A stretch of 24,601 bases of DNA. Origin: an uncultured Bacteroidales bacterium. Lineage in GTDB: Bacteria; Bacteroidota; Bacteroidia; Bacteroidales; Paludibacteraceae. The position numbers and the translations under genes were made by a program. The notes under the pieces were generated by a model. The model was given only the letters and a program-made list of their open reading frames with translations, was not told where the DNA came from and did not search any database. The stretch is from positions 1 to 24,601 of the forward strand of contig CALDQH010000062.1 of the NCBI GenBank assembly GCA_937911935.1, in the 5' to 3' direction. This document shows, piece by piece, positions 20,595 through 24,601 of this stretch. How positions within the stretch are numbered: the stretch's first letter is position 1; the number at the start of each line of letters is the position of its first letter.

Positions 20595-23500
20595 TTAATC
20601 GCAGTTTTCTACAACGTCTGCCAAGTCAATTTTAACCTCTGCAGAGGTAGTTGAGCCTTGTGTGGTTCCACATTGGTCTGCTTGACCTGTAGTAGCTTTG
20701 AAGGTATAAGCTTCAGGTACAGTAGTGAAGTTAGTTCCTTCTGTTCCTTCTGGACGAGCAAAGTAAAGGGTGTACATGTGACCATTTTCTTCCAACTTAG
20801 CAGGCTCTGGTGTAATGCTGTATTCGTAACCAGAGTTTGAGTTTACTGTAATGGTTACAGGACGCCATGGTGTAGTAGTTGTTTTATCGGCTACCACGGT
20901 AATGGCAAATTGTATATCTTTTGCTAGATTGTCAATTTCTGTCCTCAAACCGCCGCGTCTGCCGCTATCGCCAATCCATGTATCCAAGGTAGATTTTGAT
21001 CCACTAAAATCTTCTACTACAGAACTAGCACTACCAGCTCCTTGACCATAATAACCTATGGTTTTATCGTTACAAGTTTTACCTCTTGTTGTGCCATTGT
21101 ATGGCCATTTTTGTTGCTCACGTTTTTGTGGAGTATTTAAGGTTACTTCTCCAACTTTATTTGTAGTAGCATCTGTGGTGGTTAGTGCTGTATTGTATGC
21201 ACTAACTAATGCTTGCATTTTTGCTTTGGTCAAAGCACCTTCACCAGTAGTATGTTCAGTCCATCTTGCTTTTACCATAGCAACAAAGCAAGGGTCATCC
21301 AACAAACCTTTGTATGTTTTTTGGTTGTAATAGTTACCTGTCCACCAGAATGGAGCAGGGAATGTACCATTATTACCACTTACCTTGTTATATGTGGTTT
21401 GTTTTACTAACAAGCCTTCTTTACTATCAATTCCATGTTCTTGGCGAGTTTCGTTATCAAAGCTTAGTTCGTAGTCCCAAAGTGGGTATGCTTTAAGCAA
21501 GCCACCTTCGTAAACAAATACGCAAGATGCACGGAAACCATCACCATTTTTAGCAAACTCTGTAAGGATAAAGAAGTCTGCCCAAGATTCGTAGTCGATA
21601 ATTGTACGAACGGCGTTGAAGTCGCCATCTTTTAGTGCACTTTCAAAGGCATCAATTTTGCCCTTAACAAAGGCATGTACATCAGCCCAGCTGCCACCAT
21701 CGTCTATTACGTCTTCTTTTTCTGGGTATTCAATTTCAAAACGTTGGTCAATTTCGGTGTCGTAAGAAATCACGCCGGTGTTACCTGTTTTCATGGCAGA
21801 TTCAAATGTTTTTTGGTCGCCGTTAGGAATTTCGTAGCGGTCTGCCAAATCGGTTTTATCAAACTTAACAATGAATCCTTTAGAAGAACCATCCACTTCC
21901 CATTTTACGTTTACGCGATCATTATTTTGGGTAATCTTATCCATAAATACGTAAACACCTTGGTAAACACCATCTACATACAATTCTACGTATTGGTTTT
22001 TAACACCCCATTTGCCTGTCATTGCAGAGAATGTTTCCATAGCTAAAATGTTACGCATCATAGATGGGTCTGGAGTAGCTGCGTAAAGCACCCAATCCTT
22101 ATCTTTGGCAGATTTTTTAGCTCCTCCTGTAATAAGACTTAGCATGTCAATTTTTTTAGTCTTAACAAAGTCTGGAGATTTATCTTCGTCTAGACCGCAC
22201 ATGTCTGCACCTGGGCAGAATGCGTAAGATTTCTTTTTAAAGTTTAGCGATGAAGAACCACGATAAGCCATGCGAGCTTTTTTGTCGTACACAATGTTGT
22301 CGCCTACTTTAATTTTAACATCGACCGATAATTTTTTCTTGAATTTATCGGCATGTTTGCTTGGATAATCGCTACCTGCTACACTGCATGCTGGGAATCC
22401 ATTATTATCACCCGTATTTACCATGATAATAGGAAGATTTGATTTAATGTTGATTAAATCGCCTGTGTTATAACTTTTTGATGTAGTAGTTATGGTAACT
22501 TCGTTAGACTCTACTGTGGTCCTATCTTCCATGGTACATACCAATTTGTACTTACCAGCTTTGGTAGGACGAATGTTGTTCCATATAGCGCCTTCGCCAT
22601 CGTAGTTTGACCATGTTGCGCCGTTATTAGCAGAATATTTCCATTGGAAGCCGGTAGGAACTTTATCGGCATCTAATAGCAATTCTTTTCCTGTACAGTT
22701 ACCTGCAAACGAAATAGCGGCGAACGAAGCCATGTTGTTGCTAATTACCTCTGTGCTACCTAAGGCTTTAATTCTTACGCCACGGGTAGGTTGGTCTGTT
22801 GATGTAATGGTTACACCATAAGTGCCTTTAGACCAAGCAGACAAATAGAAGTAGTTATCTTTGCCAGCGGTAATAGTTGCTGTTTTAGAGAATGTACCCC
22901 AACCATCTTGTTTGTCATCGTTTAATGCGTGGATGTGGAATTTAGTTTGATCTTTTGCTGGTTTAAAGCTATCCCAAATATAACCGTCGCAGTCGGTAAA
23001 TGCGTAGGTCATTTCTGTACCGCCAGTGTTGTTGGTTGTAGCTTTATTTTGACCACTTGCTGATGAACCTTGTATAGCACCACTTTTTACATAAGGCGCA
23101 CCACCTTTTACAGAAGATAGTTCGTACCAGTTGGTATAAATATTGGTGGCGTCACCACTTTTTGGACGACGAACGTAAACGGTATAGCCATCTTGTACTT
23201 CTACTTCTATGGTAGAAGAAGATAGCACTGCACTACTTTCTTGGTAATTAGGATATCCGTTTATAGCATAGGTTTGGAAAATGTATTTTTGACCTGCTGT
23301 AGCACCAGCAATGGTAATGCCTTCTTTGGTAAATATTCCAGCTCCTGTTAATTGGTCAATTTCAATCAAATCACTCCAAGTATCATCGTTCGATAATTTA
23401 TATCTGTAACCGACTTCAATCTCTTGACTACAGCCTGCGTCGTCTAGTTTACCAGTTACTGTGAATTTTTTTGCATTCATATCGTAGCTAGCCGAGGTGA

Positions 23501-24601
23501 TAGAGACGGTAGGGGCTGATAATGAATTGGCAGTAACTGTCACTGCTTCACTTGTTGCAACTGGAGAAGTACAACCATCTTTAGATTTTGTTACTTGAAC
23601 ACGGAATTTAGTTGTGCCATTTAGCGTTCTAGTATAGCTGGTAGCAGAGTTACTTACAGTACCAGTGGTATATGATGTTCCTCCGTCAGTTGAATATTGC
23701 CATGTAAATTGATAACTACATCCTTCTTCTTTTGTAAAGTTTTGTAGTGCGACAGTTACAGATTTTCCGTTGCAAGCCTCAAAGTCTTTTGGCATGGTTA
23801 AAGTTTCTACCACAGGGGTATTATCTACAATATTTACAGAACCAGTACTTTCTACACTTTTGCAAGAACCACCAGCTTCAAGGTCCATTACAACGGTATA
23901 GTCGCCTTCTTCTCCATTTTCTATGGTATAACCGACGTTGTAGGTTTTATTGACAATGTCAGCACCTTTTTTAAGTACATAAGTATAGGTAGTAGCGTCA
24001 TAACCTTCAATAACTATCTTACCAGAGGTGTAAGTAGTATTACATTTAGTAATTGGTGTAATAGTTAGTTGAGGTGCTGTAAGAGAGGTGCAAGTACCAA
24101 CGGTAAATGCTTCTCCATATAACCAATTTTCAGCATTGTTTCCTACTACTATATATGGTCTAAATACGTAAGTACCACTCAAAGGTTCCTTATTTATTTT
24201 TGTAAAAGATTTTTCTGCTGCTGCATTTGATAAATTTTGTTGACCAAGTGCTATATAACATTTTTCTGTTCCATCATTTGTATAACACCACTCATCACCT
24301 TGCTTTTTCCATTGGAAACCGATGTATGCACTGCCACATGTATTAAACTTAGCAGAAAGAGTTATGGTTCCATTGCTAAAAGAGCCTTCTCCTGCTGTCG
24401 CAGATTGAACGCATTCCCATTTTGCATAAAGGGTAATAGCTGATGTATAACCATCAGCACTTAATTGTGTTAGCTTTGTGCCTGTACAAGCAGAACTTGT
24501 AAACCAACCTCCAAATGTGTAACCAGTTTTACTTGCTGTTTTTAAGGTTGTTGCAGTTCCATAAGTATGAGTTGTTGGATGGCCATCAGCGTGAGTGCCA
24601 G
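20595..24601 (-). CDS. Very large CotH-domain surface protein (partial; N-terminus outside window)
   Basis: The frame is open from base 24601 to the stop at 20595, at least 1335 residues. The first visible part is an InlB-type B-repeat (YTFGGWFTSSACTGTKLTQL, then ADGYTSAITLYAKWEC, about 24400-24510). Several Ig-like modules with paired cysteines follow (for example SYQFTWQYSTDGGTSYTTG and FQWKYSANNGATWSNY). The region about 21100-22440 is a CotH kinase-like domain: MAYRGSSSLNFKKKSYAF as glycine loop, WVLYAATPDPSMMRNILAME, YVELYVDGVYQGVYVFMDKI, EFAKNGDGFR and PLWDYELSFDN, where D-Y-E replaces the usual D-F-D-type metal motif. CotH proteins are secreted atypical kinases or pseudokinases in spore coats and surface proteins. 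The C-terminus (ending KIDLADVVENCD) has no recognisable T9SS sorting domain. It is the first visible gene of the three-gene surface operon; the promoter lies outside. Confidence 0.88.
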   Translation of the reverse strand, partial: GTHADGHPTTHTYGTATTLKTASKTGYTFGGWFTSSACTGTKLTQLSADGYTSAITLYAKWECVQSATAGEGSFSNGTITLSAKFNTCGSAYIGFQWKKQGDEWCYTNDGTEKCYIALGQQNLSNAAAEKSFTKINKEPLSGTYVFRPYIVVGNNAENWLYGEAFTVGTCTSLTAPQLTITPITKCNTTYTSGKIVIEGYDATTYTYVLKKGADIVNKTYNVGYTIENGEEGDYTVVMDLEAGGSCKSVESTGSVNIVDNTPVVETLTMPKDFEACNGKSVTVALQNFTKEEGCSYQFTWQYSTDGGTSYTTGTVSNSATSYTRTLNGTTKFRVQVTKSKDGCTSPVATSEAVTVTANSLSAPTVSITSASYDMNAKKFTVTGKLDDAGCSQEIEVGYRYKLSNDDTWSDLIEIDQLTGAGIFTKEGITIAGATAGQKYIFQTYAINGYPNYQESSAVLSSSTIEVEVQDGYTVYVRRPKSGDATNIYTNWYELSSVKGGAPYVKSGAIQGSSASGQNKATTNNTGGTEMTYAFTDCDGYIWDSFKPAKDQTKFHIHALNDDKQDGWGTFSKTATITAGKDNYFYLSAWSKGTYGVTITSTDQPTRGVRIKALGSTEVISNNMASFAAISFAGNCTGKELLLDADKVPTGFQWKYSANNGATWSNYDGEGAIWNNIRPTKAGKYKLVCTMEDRTTVESNEVTITTTSKSYNTGDLINIKSNLPIIMVNTGDNNGFPACSVAGSDYPSKHADKFKKKLSVDVKIKVGDNIVYDKKARMAYRGSSSLNFKKKSYAFCPGADMCGLDEDKSPDFVKTKKIDMLSLITGGAKKSAKDKDWVLYAATPDPSMMRNILAMETFSAMTGKWGVKNQYVELYVDGVYQGVYVFMDKITQNNDRVNVKWEVDGSSKGFIVKFDKTDLADRYEIPNGDQKTFESAMKTGNTGVISYDTEIDQRFEIEYPEKEDVIDDGGSWADVHAFVKGKIDAFESALKDGDFNAVRTIIDYESWADFFILTEFAKNGDGFRASCVFVYEGGLLKAYPLWDYELSFDNETRQEHGIDSKEGLLVKQTTYNKVSGNNGTFPAPFWWTGNYYNQKTYKGLLDDPCFVAMVKARWTEHTTGEGALTKAKMQALVSAYNTALTTTDATTNKVGEVTLNTPQKREQQKWPYNGTTRGKTCNDKTIGYYGQGAGSASSVVEDFSGSKSTLDTWIGDSGRRGGLRTEIDNLAKDIQFAITVVADKTTTTPWRPVTITVNSNSGYEYSITPEPAKLEENGHMYTLYFARPEGTEGTNFTTVPEAYTFKATTGQADQCGTTQGSTTSAEVKIDLADVVENCD

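Overview
The window looks like chromosome from a member of the Bacteroidota, most likely order Bacteroidales. The evidence is a type IX secretion (T9SS) C-terminal sorting domain on a giant secreted protein, Bacteroidota-type -7 boxes (TAnnTTTG) before several genes, a three-domain IspG, a membrane-anchored LytTR regulator, and the gene order rplM-rpsI-rpsB-tsf. A gut or rumen lineage is plausible from the InlB-B-repeat/CotH and beta-helix surface proteins, but the sequence does not fix a genus.

Layout. Positions 1-1274 (minus) hold the N-terminal part of DNA polymerase I (polA), which lacks a recognisable 3'-5' exonuclease domain. A divergent four-helix membrane LytTR regulator follows (1380-2303, plus) and overlaps the 3' end of a convergent long-chain acyl-CoA synthetase (2281-3921, minus). 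A class I fumarate hydratase (4164-5777, plus) is followed by a 589-bp spacer made of hairpin elements, direct repeats, short 8-bp arrays and three terminators. The ribosomal operon rplM-rpsI-rpsB-tsf (minus, 9093 to 6367) has a structured leader before rplM. Next, all on the minus strand, come murF, an MBOAT acyltransferase, an SGNH-like partner and ispG (14915 to 9346); the first three overlap or nearly abut. The right 9.4 kb (15165-24601, minus) is one surface-protein operon: a very large CotH-domain protein cut by the window edge, a 1636-residue T9SS beta-helix protein, a small Cys-rich protein with a membrane-anchor tail, and a strong terminator.

Most interesting signal. Small palindromic elements and short-period arrays that fill the intergenic spacers also occur inside murF. 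They lie there in frame at two places and add about 62 and about 20 codons between otherwise intact MurF motifs. One element is present once in the fum 3' spacer and once in murF; its two variable stems differ in sequence but keep pairing (covariation), while its internal-loop sequences are conserved. A second, 19-nt hairpin with a tandem G.A mismatch core occurs three times, also with a compensatory base-pair change. An 8-bp array even supplies the last codons and the stop of the SGNH gene. This resembles in principle the Rickettsia palindromic elements that insert in frame in genes, but the sequences here are different and I cannot name the family.

How the genes work together. The ribosomal block is ordinary translation machinery. 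murF with the MBOAT/SGNH pair suggests acyl modification of an envelope polymer. The right-hand operon appears to build an outer-surface or secreted adhesin or carbohydrate-binding assembly exported through Sec and, for at least one member, T9SS.
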